Assembly (NCBI RefSeq): GCF_014200015.1
Contig: NZ_JACHOT010000002.1
Coordinates: forward strand, 434,001-498,000
Source: Aminobacter niigataensis
Lineage (GTDB): Bacteria > Pseudomonadota > Alphaproteobacteria > Rhizobiales > Rhizobiaceae
Reading direction: 5' to 3'
DNA: 64,000 nucleotides
The translations under genes were made by a program, and so were the position numbers. Positions 48,596 through 59,335 of the stretch are shown here, piece by piece; within the stretch, counting starts at the first letter, position 1; the number at the start of each line of letters is the position of its first letter. The notes under the pieces are model-generated. The model was not told where the DNA came from and did no database searches. It saw nothing but the letters and a program-made list of their open reading frames with translations.

Positions 48596-49348
48596 CTAGT
48601 TCAGGCACTGGACATAGGCACCGGCCTTGCCGGCCCGGCGCTCGATGACCGTCGCAAGGCGCCTCAGGCCCGGGCCGGCCTTGGCCGGGTTGCGTGCCGC
48701 CGGATTGGGCAATGTCACGGCAAGCAGCGCCGCCTGGCGGCGGGAAAGCTGGCTCGCCGGCTTGCCGAAATAATGCTGCGAGGCGGCCTCGATGCCGTAG
48801 ATGTTGGGGCCCCATTCGGCGATGTTGAGATAGATTTCCATGATGCGGCGCTTCGGCACCAGGGCATCGAAATAGATCGCCAGCGGCAGCTCGACCACCT
48901 TGCGCAGGAAGGAGCGGCCGTTCCAGAGGAACAGGTTCTTAACAGTCTGCATCGGAATGGTCGAAGCGCCGCGGGTCGCCTCGCCGTCCAGGGCATCGCT
49001 GATGACGCCCTTGAGTTCGCCCAGGTCGACGCCGCGATGGGTGCAGAACTGCCCGTCCTCCGACATGATGACCGAATGCGCCAGCACCGGAGCGATGTCG
49101 TCGAGCGCCACCCATTGCCGGTCATAGCCCTGCAGGGTGACGAGGTCCTTGATCATCAAGGTCGAGATCGGGCGAACGACGGGCGGTATGTAGAGGACGG
49201 TCAGCACGACCGGCAGCGCGGCCATGATGGCGACAGTCAGCACGCCGAGCCGCACCCAGCGGCGCAGACCCCCACGCGAGAACATCCCGCGTCGTGCAGC
49301 TGCCATGTCCAGCCTTTCGGTTTCCGGCTCTATGATCGGTTCCGCCAA
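48596..49348 (-). CDS. mtgA: monofunctional peptidoglycan glycosyltransferase MtgA
   Basis: 250 residues. A cytoplasmic start, one membrane helix (about 34-54), and a GT51 domain: [25 protein letters not shown] (catalytic Glu in SEDGQF), [65 protein letters not shown]. It polymerises lipid II into glycan strands. Here TIPMQ replaces the TITQQ-type motif of many members. The ispA-like gene is divergent, 86 bp away. A later ATG (MDMAAARRG) would also be possible. Confidence 0.93.
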   Translation of the reverse strand: MAEPIIEPETERLDMAAARRGMFSRGGLRRWVRLGVLTVAIMAALPVVLTVLYIPPVVRPISTLMIKDLVTLQGYDRQWVALDDIAPVLAHSVIMSEDGQFCTHRGVDLGELKGVISDALDGEATRGASTIPMQTVKNLFLWNGRSFLRKVVELPLAIYFDALVPKRRIMEIYLNIAEWGPNIYGIEAASQHYFGKPASQLSRRQAALLAVTLPNPAARNPAKAGPGLRRLATVIERRAGKAGAYVQCLN

Positions 49349-49434
49349 CCCGTCCGCCCTTGCCTCTCAACCTCTCGGCATAAAGGCGCTTGGCTTCTTG
49401 CGCAACGTCTGACTGTCGGCTACCGCTCGCCGCC

Positions 49435-50352
49435 ATGACGAACGACAGCCATATCCTGTTCGAAACCGCCCTTCGCATGCGCGCCGACACCGTCGAGACC
49501 GAGCTCCGGCTTTTGCTCGACGACCGCATCCTGCCCGGCGAGATTGTGCGGCCCGCCCACCTGATGGCCGCCATGCGCCACGGCGCGCTCAACGGTGGCA
49601 AGCGGCTGCGGCCATTCCTGGTGCTCGAAAGTGCTGCGCTGTTCGACGCCGACGGCGACGCAGCCCTTCGTGTCGCCACGGCGCTCGAATGCGTGCACTG
49701 CTATTCGCTGATCCATGACGACCTGCCGGCGATGGACGACGACGACCTGCGTCGCGGCCAGCCCACCGTGCACAAGGCCTTCGACGAGGCGACCGCGATC
49801 CTGGCCGGTGACGGCCTCTTGACCCACGCCTTCGACATCATCGCCGACGAGACCACGCCGCTGCCGGCGGAACGGCGGGCGGCGCTAGTGCTCGCCCTGG
49901 CCCGTGCTGCGGGTCCCGGCGGCATGGTCGGCGGCCAGGCCCTCGACCTCGACGCCGAACGCAACAAGCCCGAAGAGGCCGGCATCATTCGCCTGCAGGC
50001 GATGAAGACCGGTGCGCTGATCCGCTTCGCCTGCGAGGCCGGTGCCATCATTGGCGGCGCATCCACGGCGGACCGCGAAAGGCTGGCCGAGTTCGGGTCG
50101 GCGATCGGCCTTGCCTTCCAGCTCGCCGACGACCTGCTCGACCTCACCGCCGATGCCGAAACCATGGGCAAGGCAACCGGCAAGGATGCCGCCGCCGGCA
50201 AGGCGACGCTGGTTTCGCTGCACGGTGCCGACTGGGCCCGGTCGCAGCTGTCCGGGCTGGTCAGCCAGGCCCATGCCCTGCTTGAACCCTATGGCGAGCG
50301 CGCAATCATGCTCAAGGCGGCCGCAAGTTTCATCGCCGAACGCAACAGCTGA
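49435..50352 (+). CDS. ispA: polyprenyl (farnesyl) diphosphate synthase IspA
   Basis: 305 residues from MTNDSHILF. The first aspartate-rich motif is YSLIHDDLPAMDDDDLRRG, with a two-residue insertion typical of bacterial FPP synthases; the second is FQLADDLLDLTAD. GGKRLRPFL is the IPP-binding region. It condenses IPP with DMAPP/GPP to C15. The related MEP enzyme gene ispG lies 4 kb downstream on the other strand. The frame could extend 45 bp upstream, but ATG 49435 is the conserved start. Confidence 0.93.
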   Translation: MTNDSHILFETALRMRADTVETELRLLLDDRILPGEIVRPAHLMAAMRHGALNGGKRLRPFLVLESAALFDADGDAALRVATALECVHCYSLIHDDLPAMDDDDLRRGQPTVHKAFDEATAILAGDGLLTHAFDIIADETTPLPAERRAALVLALARAAGPGGMVGGQALDLDAERNKPEEAGIIRLQAMKTGALIRFACEAGAIIGGASTADRERLAEFGSAIGLAFQLADDLLDLTADAETMGKATGKDAAAGKATLVSLHGADWARSQLSGLVSQAHALLEPYGERAIMLKAAASFIAERNS

Positions 50353-50469
50353 TCCGGAAGCGGATCTTCAGGCACTACTTTGGCGACCAGTTTAGCGGGT
50401 CAGAAACTCTTAATGTTAATGGTGTCTATTCCGGCTCTGTAAAATTGTGCGTATGTGTTGGGGTTGCGC

Positions 50470-52800
50470 ATGCCGGAGCACTCGTCGTTCATCCGTTCGA
50501 TACGGATCAGATACCTTTCGGGTCTGCTGATCTTCGCGCTTACCTCGATGGCCGTGATGATGGCCTTCAGCCAGGGCAACGCCTACCGCCGCGATGTCGA
50601 TGCCATCGCCAGCGAACTCCTGTCGTTCACCCGCGACCTGCGCAACGCCACCAACTTCGCCGAGACGACGACCACCGCCTGGCGCCCCGAAACCCGCGAT
50701 GCCTTGATGGCTGCCGGACGCAACCATGCGGCACGGCTCGAAGCCGGCATCGACAACCTGACCGGTGCCATCAACTCGGTACGGCCCAAGCTGGCGCAAA
50801 GCTCGTTGCGCGAGATCGACAGCGCCTCGGTCAACGGCGACCTGTTCTGGTCGGCGCGCGATATCGCCCGCAATCTCGGTGCCCTGGCCACGGCCCAGAG
50901 CCCGGACGAATGGAGCTATCGCGAGATCCGCAACCAGAACGACCTGTTTGCCCAACCCATGCTGTTGCGTGCCAGTGCGGCAATGGAAAAAGAGCGCCGC
51001 TTTGCCGAGGCCCGCAGCGACAGGCTGCTGATGGCAGCGGCCGCCCTGCTGGTGCTGGTGATAGGCGGTGTCGCGATCTGGGTCTTCCGGCCGATGGAGC
51101 ACGCCATCCGCAAGGCGTTTTCCGAAAGCGCCGAGTCGCTGTCGAAGGCGGAGGCCGCCGACCGCGCCAAGTCGGAATTCCTCGCCAACATGAGCCACGA
51201 GATCCGCACGCCGATGAACGGCGTACTCGGCATGGCGGAGCTGCTGGCCCGCACCGAACTGACCCCGCGCCAGAAGACCTTTACCGATGTCATCGTCAAG
51301 TCGGGCAATGCGCTGCTCACCATCATCAACGACGTGCTCGACTTCTCCAAGATCAACGCCGGCCAGCTGACGCTCGACCCCGCCCCTTTCCATCTTGGCG
51401 AGGCCGTCGAGGACGTCGCGACGCTGATCTCTGCGCGTGTCGCCGAAAAGAACCTCGAACTCATCGTCCGCATCGATCCGCGCCTGCCGACGCATGTGAT
51501 GGGCGATGTCGGTCGTTTCCGCCAGATCATCACCAACATGGTCGGTAACGCCGTGAAGTTCACCGAGCGCGGTCATGTCCTGGTCGACGTCTCGGGCGAA
51601 CTGGTCGGCGATACGGTGGCGCTGAAGGTGCGCGTCGAGGACACAGGCATCGGCATTCCCGCAGACAAGCTGCAGAGCGTGTTCGAAAAGTTCGCCCAAG
51701 TCGACGGCAGCTCGACCCGCCGCCACGAGGGCACTGGCCTCGGTCTTGCCATCGCCGCCCGCCTCGTTGACCTGATGAGCGGCCATATCGGCGTGGAAAG
51801 CGAGCTCGGCAAGGGCTCGGTGTTCTGGTTCACCGCCTTGCTGCCGCTGTACGAGGCGCAGCAGGCGAGCAGCGCGGTGCCGGTCGATGTCACCGGCGCG
51901 CGCGTGCTGGTCATCGACGACAACCCGGTCAACCGCGAGATCCTGCTCGAACAGCTGAAGAGCTGGGGCTTCGACTGCGCCGCCGCCGAAAGCGGCGCCA
52001 TCGGCCTCGCATTCCTCGACCGCGCCGCCCAGCTCGGCGCCAGCGTCGACTGCGTCATCCTCGACTACCAGATGCCGGGCATGAACGGCGCCGACGTCGC
52101 CAAGGCGATCGCCGCCGACAGCCGCACAGCCTCCATACCCGTGGTGCTGCTGACTTCGGTCGACCAGGTCGATTTCGGCCGCATGGTGCTCGATTTCGGC
52201 ATCGCCGCGCATTTGACCAAGCCGGCGCGCTCCGCCGTGCTGCTCGGCACGGTGATCGCAGCGGTGCAGAAGGCGCGGTCGCAGGCAGGCCGCACCGAGT
52301 TCGTGCGCGAGCCGGTCCGCCAAGCCTCGCCGGCCTTCACCGTCATCCGTGGCCCGGCGCCGGCGCCGCTCGCCCAGCCGGAACCGGCACCGCTGCAAAG
52401 CGGTGGGCTCGACGTGCTGGTAGCCGAGGACAACGAGGTCAACCAGTTGGTCTTCGGCCAGATCCTCTCCGGCCTGGGTCTCAGCCACCGCATCGCCGGC
52501 AACGGTCGCACCGCAGTCGAGATGTACCGCACCTTCAAGCCGAAGCTGATCCTGATGGATGTCTCGATGCCGGAGCTGAACGGCTACGAGGCGACGCGCG
52601 CCATCCGTGCCGAGGAAGCGGCTAATGGCAGCCGCACGCCGATCATCGGCGTGACCGCCCATGCGCTGAAGGGCGACCGCGAGAAGTGCCTTGACGCCGG
52701 CATGGACGACTACCTGCCCAAGCCGGTGTCGCCGGACAAGCTCGGCGCCAAGATCGGCACCTGGCTGAGCGAGAGCGCCGAACTGGTGCGGTCGGCCTGA
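50470..52800 (+). CDS. hybrid sensor histidine kinase with two receiver domains
   Basis: 776 residues from MPEHSS (a GTG at 50455 would add five). Membrane helices flank a periplasmic sensor region: about 15-37 and 187-207. The HisKA motif FLANMSHEIRTPMNG has phospho-His243; HATPase_c shows NAVKFTERG, DTGIGIP and GTGLGLAIA. Receiver 1 (about 475-590) has D532 in ILDYQMPG, with the receiver-like IDDN; receiver 2 (about 660-775) has AEDNEVNQ and D697 in LMDVSMPELNG. The proline-rich linker is at about 620-650. No HPt domain or partner regulator is nearby. The stimulus is unknown. Confidence 0.94.
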   Translation: MPEHSSFIRSIRIRYLSGLLIFALTSMAVMMAFSQGNAYRRDVDAIASELLSFTRDLRNATNFAETTTTAWRPETRDALMAAGRNHAARLEAGIDNLTGAINSVRPKLAQSSLREIDSASVNGDLFWSARDIARNLGALATAQSPDEWSYREIRNQNDLFAQPMLLRASAAMEKERRFAEARSDRLLMAAAALLVLVIGGVAIWVFRPMEHAIRKAFSESAESLSKAEAADRAKSEFLANMSHEIRTPMNGVLGMAELLARTELTPRQKTFTDVIVKSGNALLTIINDVLDFSKINAGQLTLDPAPFHLGEAVEDVATLISARVAEKNLELIVRIDPRLPTHVMGDVGRFRQIITNMVGNAVKFTERGHVLVDVSGELVGDTVALKVRVEDTGIGIPADKLQSVFEKFAQVDGSSTRRHEGTGLGLAIAARLVDLMSGHIGVESELGKGSVFWFTALLPLYEAQQASSAVPVDVTGARVLVIDDNPVNREILLEQLKSWGFDCAAAESGAIGLAFLDRAAQLGASVDCVILDYQMPGMNGADVAKAIAADSRTASIPVVLLTSVDQVDFGRMVLDFGIAAHLTKPARSAVLLGTVIAAVQKARSQAGRTEFVREPVRQASPAFTVIRGPAPAPLAQPEPAPLQSGGLDVLVAEDNEVNQLVFGQILSGLGLSHRIAGNGRTAVEMYRTFKPKLILMDVSMPELNGYEATRAIRAEEAANGSRTPIIGVTAHALKGDREKCLDAGMDDYLPKPVSPDKLGAKIGTWLSESAELVRSA

Positions 52801-52815
52801 CGAGCGAGATCGATC

Positions 52816-52837
52816 GGCGCGGGATCCCGCGCCTTTA
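52816..52837 (+). terminator. palindromic hairpin after the kinase gene
   Basis: GGCGCGGGATCCCGCGCC (52816-52833) is a perfect 18-bp palindrome followed by TTTA. A weak terminator is plausible. Confidence 0.55.
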
Positions 52838-52959
52838 TGACTTTCCTATTTCTTGGGGCGTTCGCCTCTCTCGAATCCTGATGTCGCAGCTTCTAGCTTC
52901 CCGAGCGTGCCGGACGGCGGCAATTCCTGCCGATCCGGCAAGCAACAAGGAAGACCGAG

Positions 52960-53133
52960 ATGCTTCGCACCCACATTCCGGACCGGTTCGTCAGCTCTGA
53001 AGTCGCTGACACGGTCGGGCAGCAGGACAGGCCCGTTACGGGCCATACCGAGCCCTTCATGTTCACGCGGCTGTTCTTCGTCACGGGCGTCCTGCTCGCC
53101 AGCCTGGCGCTTGCCGCCATGCTTTCCAGTTGA
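52960..53133 (+). CDS. 57-residue single-pass membrane peptide
   Basis: A small ORF: MLRTHIPDRFVSSEV at the start, then TEPFMFTRLFFVTGVLLASLALAAMLSS at the end, where about 20 hydrophobic residues form one membrane helix close to the C-terminus. AAGGAAG (52948-52954) lies at a proper distance from the ATG. It ends 12 bp before the PtsN-like gene, in the same direction. No family is recognised; the ribosome site, membrane helix and spacing are the evidence that it is real. Confidence 0.55.
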   Translation: MLRTHIPDRFVSSEVADTVGQQDRPVTGHTEPFMFTRLFFVTGVLLASLALAAMLSS

Positions 53134-53145
53134 CGGCCGCCGGCC

Positions 53146-53613
53146 ATGAACATCTCCGACGTCCTGCAGCCCGACGATGTCATCCTTGGCCTTCAGGTCG
53201 AAGGCAAGACGAGGCTTCTCAAGGAAATGGCACGGCACGCCGCAGCGCGCACCGGCGCCAGCGCCGCCGAAATCACGACGGCGCTGGCGTCACGCGAAAA
53301 GCTCGGCTCCACCGGGTTGGGACAAGGCATTGCCATCCCACACGCAAAGCTGAGCGGCCTGCAGAGACCGTTCGGCGCCTTCGTCCGGCTGGTAACGCCC
53401 TGCCCTTTCGAGGCCATCGATGACCAGAATGTCGATATCGTCGTGCTGTTGCTTTTGCCGGAAGCCGCGCCGCGGGAATATCTCAATCTGCTGTCCAAAG
53501 TCGCCCAGACGCTGCGCGAGCCTGGGCTGGTGGCAAAACTGCGCCAGGAAAACGATGCCGCAATCGTCCATCGTCGCCTGCTCGCCGCCGAGCGAGCGCC
53601 ATCGGCCGCCTGA
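53146..53613 (+). CDS. ptsN: PTS EIIA-Ntr-like (PtsN) protein
   Basis: 155 residues, the EIIA fold: ISDVLQPDDVILGLQVEGKTRLLKEMARHAA, then GSTGLGQGIAIPHAKLSGL, with the phospho-His66. The C-terminal half, VDIVVLLLLPEAAPREYLNLLSKVAQTLREPGL, is typical. Many rhizobia carry a main PtsN beside rpoN; this one stands apart and may be a second copy. It could act in nitrogen, potassium or envelope signalling through phosphorylation. It converges with a lytic transglycosylase gene. Confidence 0.88.
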   Translation: MNISDVLQPDDVILGLQVEGKTRLLKEMARHAAARTGASAAEITTALASREKLGSTGLGQGIAIPHAKLSGLQRPFGAFVRLVTPCPFEAIDDQNVDIVVLLLLPEAAPREYLNLLSKVAQTLREPGLVAKLRQENDAAIVHRRLLAAERAPSAA

Positions 53614-53620
53614 AGGGGCT

Positions 53621-54475
53621 TCAGCGGTTCCTGACGACGAGGCAGGAACCGCCGACGCTGCGCAGCTTCTGGCAGACGACCGCAGCCTCGCCGCGATCGT
53701 CGGCGCCGATGCGAACGGCATAGATGCCGCGGCGGCCGATCGGCGTCCGCACCCGGCTGACGACGGGGTCATGCGATGAAAGCAGCGCCGGGAAGCGCCT
53801 TTCGAGGCGCTGCCATTGCTTGATGGCCGCCGAGCGGCGGAAATTGCCCGCGACCTGGATGCCCCAGGGCTTCACATGCACGCTCGCCATGGCGACCGTC
53901 GACGACATGATGACCGGCAAATTGCGGCAGGCGACGATGAACGCCATCTTCGGATCGAGCGGCCGGTTGGTGCCGGCATAGGTCTTGTCGGAAAAGTTGT
54001 CGGCCGGCTCGCCCATGATGTCGAGCACGTAGTCCTCGGTTTCGAGCGGCAGGAAACCGCCCGACGACAGCCAGCGTGCGACGCGGTTTTCGCCGGCATT
54101 GTAGGCCGCGGCCGCCAGTCCGAGATTGCCGAAGCCCGATCTGAGTTCGCCGAGATAGCGCGCCGAGGCGGGGATCGCCTGATCCATGTCGAAGGGATTG
54201 GCGAGGCCGCGCATGCGGGCGGTACCGGGCATGAACTGGGCTATGCCTTCGGCGCCCGCCGGGCTGACCGCGTTCGGGTCGAAGCGGCTTTCCTTCCAGA
54301 TCAGCCGGGCGAAGAACTCGCTGGGCAGGCCATGGCGCCTGGCATGGGTGTCGATCAGGTCGCAGACGCGGGCGACATGATCCTTCTTGCGCGGGCGCGG
54401 CGGATCGGCGAGCGATGGCACACACAGGGCCAGGGTGACGAGGAAAGCCAGCGCTGTCCCCGCCAGGCTGCGCAT
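53621..54475 (-). CDS. lytic transglycosylase with SLT and SPOR-like domains
   Basis: 284 residues. Sec signal (about 1-23, ending SLADPP). The SLT domain (about 40-150) has catalytic Glu62 in IWKESRFDPNAVSPAGAEGIAQFMPGTA and the NAGENRV motif. A C-terminal SPOR-like part (about 235-284: GIYAVRIGADDRGEAAVVCQKLRSVGGSCLVV) would bind denuded glycan at the septum. It cleaves peptidoglycan to 1,6-anhydro products. The stop faces the PtsN-like gene; ispG lies upstream on the same strand, 2 bp away. Confidence 0.9.
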   Translation of the reverse strand: MRSLAGTALAFLVTLALCVPSLADPPRPRKKDHVARVCDLIDTHARRHGLPSEFFARLIWKESRFDPNAVSPAGAEGIAQFMPGTARMRGLANPFDMDQAIPASARYLGELRSGFGNLGLAAAAYNAGENRVARWLSSGGFLPLETEDYVLDIMGEPADNFSDKTYAGTNRPLDPKMAFIVACRNLPVIMSSTVAMASVHVKPWGIQVAGNFRRSAAIKQWQRLERRFPALLSSHDPVVSRVRTPIGRRGIYAVRIGADDRGEAAVVCQKLRSVGGSCLVVRNR

Positions 54476-54477
54476 CT

Positions 54478-55740
<1,263 letters not shown>

Positions 55741-55829
55741 TTAAGCTCGAGATATCAGCGCCTGAGGTGGCGCGCACTGGTTGCGATGTCAATATCGCAG
55801 GAGGTCGCGCCCGCCAAGGGCGGCCGTCA

Positions 55830-56561
55830 CTAGCCCGCAATCACGATGATTTCAGGGCTGTCAGGACGTGCGGGCGAACGATCCCAGTCGCCATACCACT
55901 CGACCTCGGCGAAACCGGCCCGGGCGAGCGCTTCTGCCAGTTGGTCACGCTCGATGAAGCGCAGCTCGCTCGGCGTCACCACCTTGTCGCCATCGGCAAA
56001 TCCGAAATGCGTCTCGAAGCGAACGAACTGGCCTTCGGCCGAGGTCACGTCATAGTGGACATCGACCGGGCCGACCCCATCGACCTCCACACGCGTGGAC
56101 GTATCTGCAGCCGTCCATTCTTCCCATTCGCGCACCGCCGGGTTGCGCGTCTCGAAGACCAGTCGGCCGTTCGGCGCGAGATGACGGCGCAGATTGCCCA
56201 GCGCGGCAGCGATGGCTTCATCGGTGAGGAACACCTGAAAGACATGGCCGGTCATGACGATCAGGTCGAAGCGCGTTTCCGTTGCAAGGCTTGCCGCATC
56301 GCAATCGATCCACGTCACCAGACTTCCACCGGTCCTTGCGCGGGCGATCGACATCATGCCGGCGGCGGGATCGGCACCTGTTACCCTGTGGCCGCGGCGG
56401 GCAAACTCGACAGCGAGCAGGCCGGTGCCGCAGCCCATGTCGAGGATCGTCCTGGGACTGTCGCCAGCGACATCGAGATAGAAATCCGTGTCCTTGCCGG
56501 CAGGATTGAGGGCGTCATAGACGGAGGCAAGGCGCAGGTCGCTGTAGCTCTGGTCGGTCAT
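55830..56561 (-). CDS. SAM-dependent methyltransferase
   Basis: 243 residues. Motif I ILDMGCGTGLLAVEFARRGHRVTGAD (about 39-64), then DLIVMTGHVFQVFLTDEAIAAALGNLRRHLAPNGRLVFETRNP, a class I fold with an unusual GHVFQVFL stretch that I recall from a methyltransferase type 11/12 group. The substrate is unknown. A longer start (MSLTSLVPL at 56603) is possible; MTDQSYSDLRL is used as it matches the family's usual opening YDxxxxDFYL. Confidence 0.87.
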   Translation of the reverse strand: MTDQSYSDLRLASVYDALNPAGKDTDFYLDVAGDSPRTILDMGCGTGLLAVEFARRGHRVTGADPAAGMMSIARARTGGSLVTWIDCDAASLATETRFDLIVMTGHVFQVFLTDEAIAAALGNLRRHLAPNGRLVFETRNPAVREWEEWTAADTSTRVEVDGVGPVDVHYDVTSAEGQFVRFETHFGFADGDKVVTPSELRFIERDQLAEALARAGFAEVEWYGDWDRSPARPDSPEIIVIAG

Positions 56562-56683
56562 GGCGCGATGAGTGGCCAACGGGACCAAGCTTGTCAACGA
56601 CATGAGGAGCCGTTCCACCCGGCGCGCCGGCTTAACAGCAACGGCGATTGGGCTATGATGGGGCCATTCCATGGGGGGATGCC

Positions 56684-57277
56684 ATGCCGATGATGCTTCG
56701 CGGACCCGCACTGTCGCTCGCCCTTGCGTTCGGCCTGTTTGTCGCCGGACAGGCTTTTGCCCAGGCCATCGAGCCCGGCAAGGAAGGCGAACTTGCCAAT
56801 TTCATTCCGCCGCAGGCAGGGGCACGCGCCTGCTTCGGCCGCGCCTACGATGCCGCGCATCTAAAGAACCACCCGAAGCAGCAGGTGACGGAAATGCAGT
56901 TCCGCATCGCCTACTACATCCACGATCCGGACGAGTTCGCGCCCAAGGGCCAGCGCAACTACTATTTCCAGATCCTGGCCAGGCTGCGCGATACTCAACA
57001 AGGCAAGCCACTGACCGCCATGGGCGAGTGCAGCGTGGCGGACAACGGCAAGTCTATCTTTTGCGGCGTCGACTGCGACGGCGGCGGCGTGATCGTCAAA
57101 CGAAACGGCGCCGACAAGGTGCTCGTCGATCTCGAGGCGCTCGGGCGGCTGCGCATGACGCTCGATTGCGGCGAGGACGAAGCCGATGCGTTCGACCTGA
57201 CACCGGGCGCGGACGACAAGCGTTTCCTGTTGACGAAAATGCCTCAAGCCGAGTGCCCGGTCTACGACGACTGGTAG
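56684..57277 (+). CDS. periplasmic protein of unknown function
   Basis: 197 residues with a Sec signal ending GQAFAQ (about 27). Mature features are ACFGRAYDAAHLKNHPKQQVTEMQFRI, then a run with paired Cys: GECSVADNGKSIFCGVDCDGGGVIV, TLDCGED and QAECPVYDDW. Six Cys suggest disulfides. I know no defined function. GGGGGGAT upstream of ATG 56684 is a strong ribosome site. Confidence 0.85.
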   Translation: MPMMLRGPALSLALAFGLFVAGQAFAQAIEPGKEGELANFIPPQAGARACFGRAYDAAHLKNHPKQQVTEMQFRIAYYIHDPDEFAPKGQRNYYFQILARLRDTQQGKPLTAMGECSVADNGKSIFCGVDCDGGGVIVKRNGADKVLVDLEALGRLRMTLDCGEDEADAFDLTPGADDKRFLLTKMPQAECPVYDDW

Positions 57278-57398
57278 GGTTCGACGGGCCGCTCGCCCCG
57301 CAATTTCACGAAACCGTGCGGCGGCGGTGCTTTTATTGCGCCGCACAGCACGTATATGTTGCATCGCAATATAGGCATTCCGGAAGGACCCACTCGTC

Positions 57399-58181
57399 AT
57401 GACCACGACCAGAACCGCCATCGTCACCGGCTCGACGTCCGGCATCGGCCTCGCCATTGCCGAGGCATTCGCCAGGGACGGTTTGAACGTCGTCCTCAAT
57501 TCCTTCTCGGATACGCCGGCCGACCACGCGCTGGCGGAAAAACTCGCCAAGGAGCACGGGGCAAGAGTGGTCTATATCAAGGCCGACATGTCCAAGGGTG
57601 CGGAGTGCCGCGACCTCGTCGCCAAGGCCGCGCAGCGGTTCGGCTCGGTCGACGTTCTGGTCAACAATGCCGGCATCCAGCATGTCGCGCCGGTCGAGGA
57701 ATTCCCGACCGAGAAGTGGGATGCCATCATCGCCATCAACCTGACCTCGGCGTTCCATACGACAGCAGCCGCGATTCCCCTGATGAAGAAGGCCGGTGGC
57801 GGCCGCATCATCAACATCGCCTCCGCCCACGGCCTGGTCGCCTCGGCCTACAAGTCGGCCTACGTTTCGGCCAAGCACGGCATCATGGGCCTGACCAAGA
57901 CCGTCGCGCTCGAAGTGGCGAAGGAGAAGATCACCTGCAACGCCATCTGCCCCGGCTATGTGCTGACCCCGCTGGTCGAGGCGCAGATCCCGGACCAGAT
58001 GAAGGCGCACAACATGGACCGCGAGACGGTGATCCGCGAGGTCATGCTCGACCGCCAGCCGACCAAGGAATTCGTCACCGTGGAGGAGATCGCGGCGACC
58101 GCAGTCTTCCTTGCCTCGCCGGCAGCCGCACAGATAAACGGCACGCACATCTCGGTCGACGGTGGCTGGACCGCCCAGTGA
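57399..58181 (+). CDS. bdhA: 3-hydroxybutyrate dehydrogenase
   Basis: 260 residues, SDR family. GSTSGIG (11-17), NNAGIQHVAPVEEFPTEKWDAIIAINL (89-115), catalytic Ser142, Tyr155 and Lys159 (YKSAYVSAKHG), and the C-terminal segment AAQINGTHISVDGGWTAQ. The IQHVAPVEEFP stretch is diagnostic of BdhA. It converts (R)-3-hydroxybutyrate to acetoacetate, the step after PHB depolymerisation. A patatin-like hydrolase gene follows 23 bp downstream. Confidence 0.95.
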   Translation: MTTTRTAIVTGSTSGIGLAIAEAFARDGLNVVLNSFSDTPADHALAEKLAKEHGARVVYIKADMSKGAECRDLVAKAAQRFGSVDVLVNNAGIQHVAPVEEFPTEKWDAIIAINLTSAFHTTAAAIPLMKKAGGGRIINIASAHGLVASAYKSAYVSAKHGIMGLTKTVALEVAKEKITCNAICPGYVLTPLVEAQIPDQMKAHNMDRETVIREVMLDRQPTKEFVTVEEIAATAVFLASPAAAQINGTHISVDGGWTAQ

Positions 58182-58204
58182 CCGCCCAAAAGGAACAACA
58201 CGCC

Positions 58205-59335
58205 ATGACTGGAAACGGCAAGGCGGAGGAGACAAAGCCGATCAACATCGCGCTGCAGGGCGGCGGCTCGCACGGCGCCTTCTCCTGGGGCGTGCTCGAT
58301 CGCCTGCTGGAAGACGGGCGCCTCGACATCAAGGCGATGTCAGGCACCAGCGCAGGCGCGATGAACGCGGTCGCGCTTGCTGACGGCTGGGTCCGCGGCG
58401 GTGCCGACGGCGCCCGCGCCAAGCTCGCTGACTTCTGGCGCGCGGTCGCCCGCAAGGGCCGCTTCAGCCCGGTGCAGCGCTCGCCTTGGGATATGTTGTG
58501 GGGCAACTGGTCGATCGAGAACACGCCCGGCTACATCTGGTTCGACACCATGTCGCGGGTGTTCTCGCCCTATGTCGCCAACCCGATGAACCTCAACCCG
58601 CTGCGCGACGTCGTTGCCGAGGAGATCGACTTCCGCAACGTGCGGGCGTGCAAGGAAATCGATCTGTTCATCTCGGCCACCAACGTCGAGACCGGTCAGC
58701 TGCGCGTCTTCAGCGACGGCGAGATCGACCTCGACACGGTCATGGCCTCGGCCTGCTTGCCGCAGATCTTCCAGGCCGTCGAGATCAAGGGCGTGCCTTA
58801 CTGGGATGGCGGCTACGGCGGCAATCCGGCGATCTATCCGTTCTTCAAGGCCAACGACAGCGACGACGTGCTGCTTGTCCAGATCAACCCCGTGATCCGC
58901 GAGCAGACGCCGAAGACGGCCAACGAAATCCAGAACCGCATTGACGAGATTACCTTCAACGCCGGACTCCTGCGCGAATTCCGCGCCATTGCCTTCATCA
59001 AGGAACTGATCGCTGCAGGGCGCTTGCCGGAAGGTGAGTTCCGCGACATCCGCATGCATCGCATCGATGCCGACGAGGCCTTCAAGGATCTTTCGGCGTC
59101 CTCGAAGGTCAATGCCGAATGGGCATTCCTCGAATACTTGCGCGACCTTGGCCGCACATCGGCTAGCGACTGGCTGGAAGACAATTTTGATTCGGTCGGC
59201 AAGCGTGCCACGCTCGACCTGTCCGGGCAGCTCGACGACGGTTTCAAGCCGTTGCGCGGACCTTCCGTCGGCCGCCGCGTACGTGAATTCCTGGCCACCA
59301 GAACGAGGCCGGCTGCCGTGCGGCAACACAACTAG
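58205..59335 (+). CDS. patatin-like phospholipase/hydrolase next to bdhA
   Basis: 376 residues from MTGNGKAEETK. The oxyanion loop is GGGSHGAFSWGVL (19-31), the nucleophile elbow GTSAG has Ser49, and the catalytic dyad Asp is D201 in WDGGYGGNP. No signal peptide is seen, so it is a cytosolic or membrane-associated serine hydrolase. A C-terminal segment about 90 residues long follows the patatin fold. It has its own ribosome site (AAAAGGAAC) 23 bp after bdhA. Lipid substrates are usual for patatins; a role at PHB granules is only a guess from the neighbour. Confidence 0.9.
   Translation: MTGNGKAEETKPINIALQGGGSHGAFSWGVLDRLLEDGRLDIKAMSGTSAGAMNAVALADGWVRGGADGARAKLADFWRAVARKGRFSPVQRSPWDMLWGNWSIENTPGYIWFDTMSRVFSPYVANPMNLNPLRDVVAEEIDFRNVRACKEIDLFISATNVETGQLRVFSDGEIDLDTVMASACLPQIFQAVEIKGVPYWDGGYGGNPAIYPFFKANDSDDVLLVQINPVIREQTPKTANEIQNRIDEITFNAGLLREFRAIAFIKELIAAGRLPEGEFRDIRMHRIDADEAFKDLSASSKVNAEWAFLEYLRDLGRTSASDWLEDNFDSVGKRATLDLSGQLDDGFKPLRGPSVGRRVREFLATRTRPAAVRQHN

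Noticed and set aside
50416-52662. Long minus-strand open frame opposite the hybrid kinase
   Set aside because: Shadow of a confidently assigned gene.
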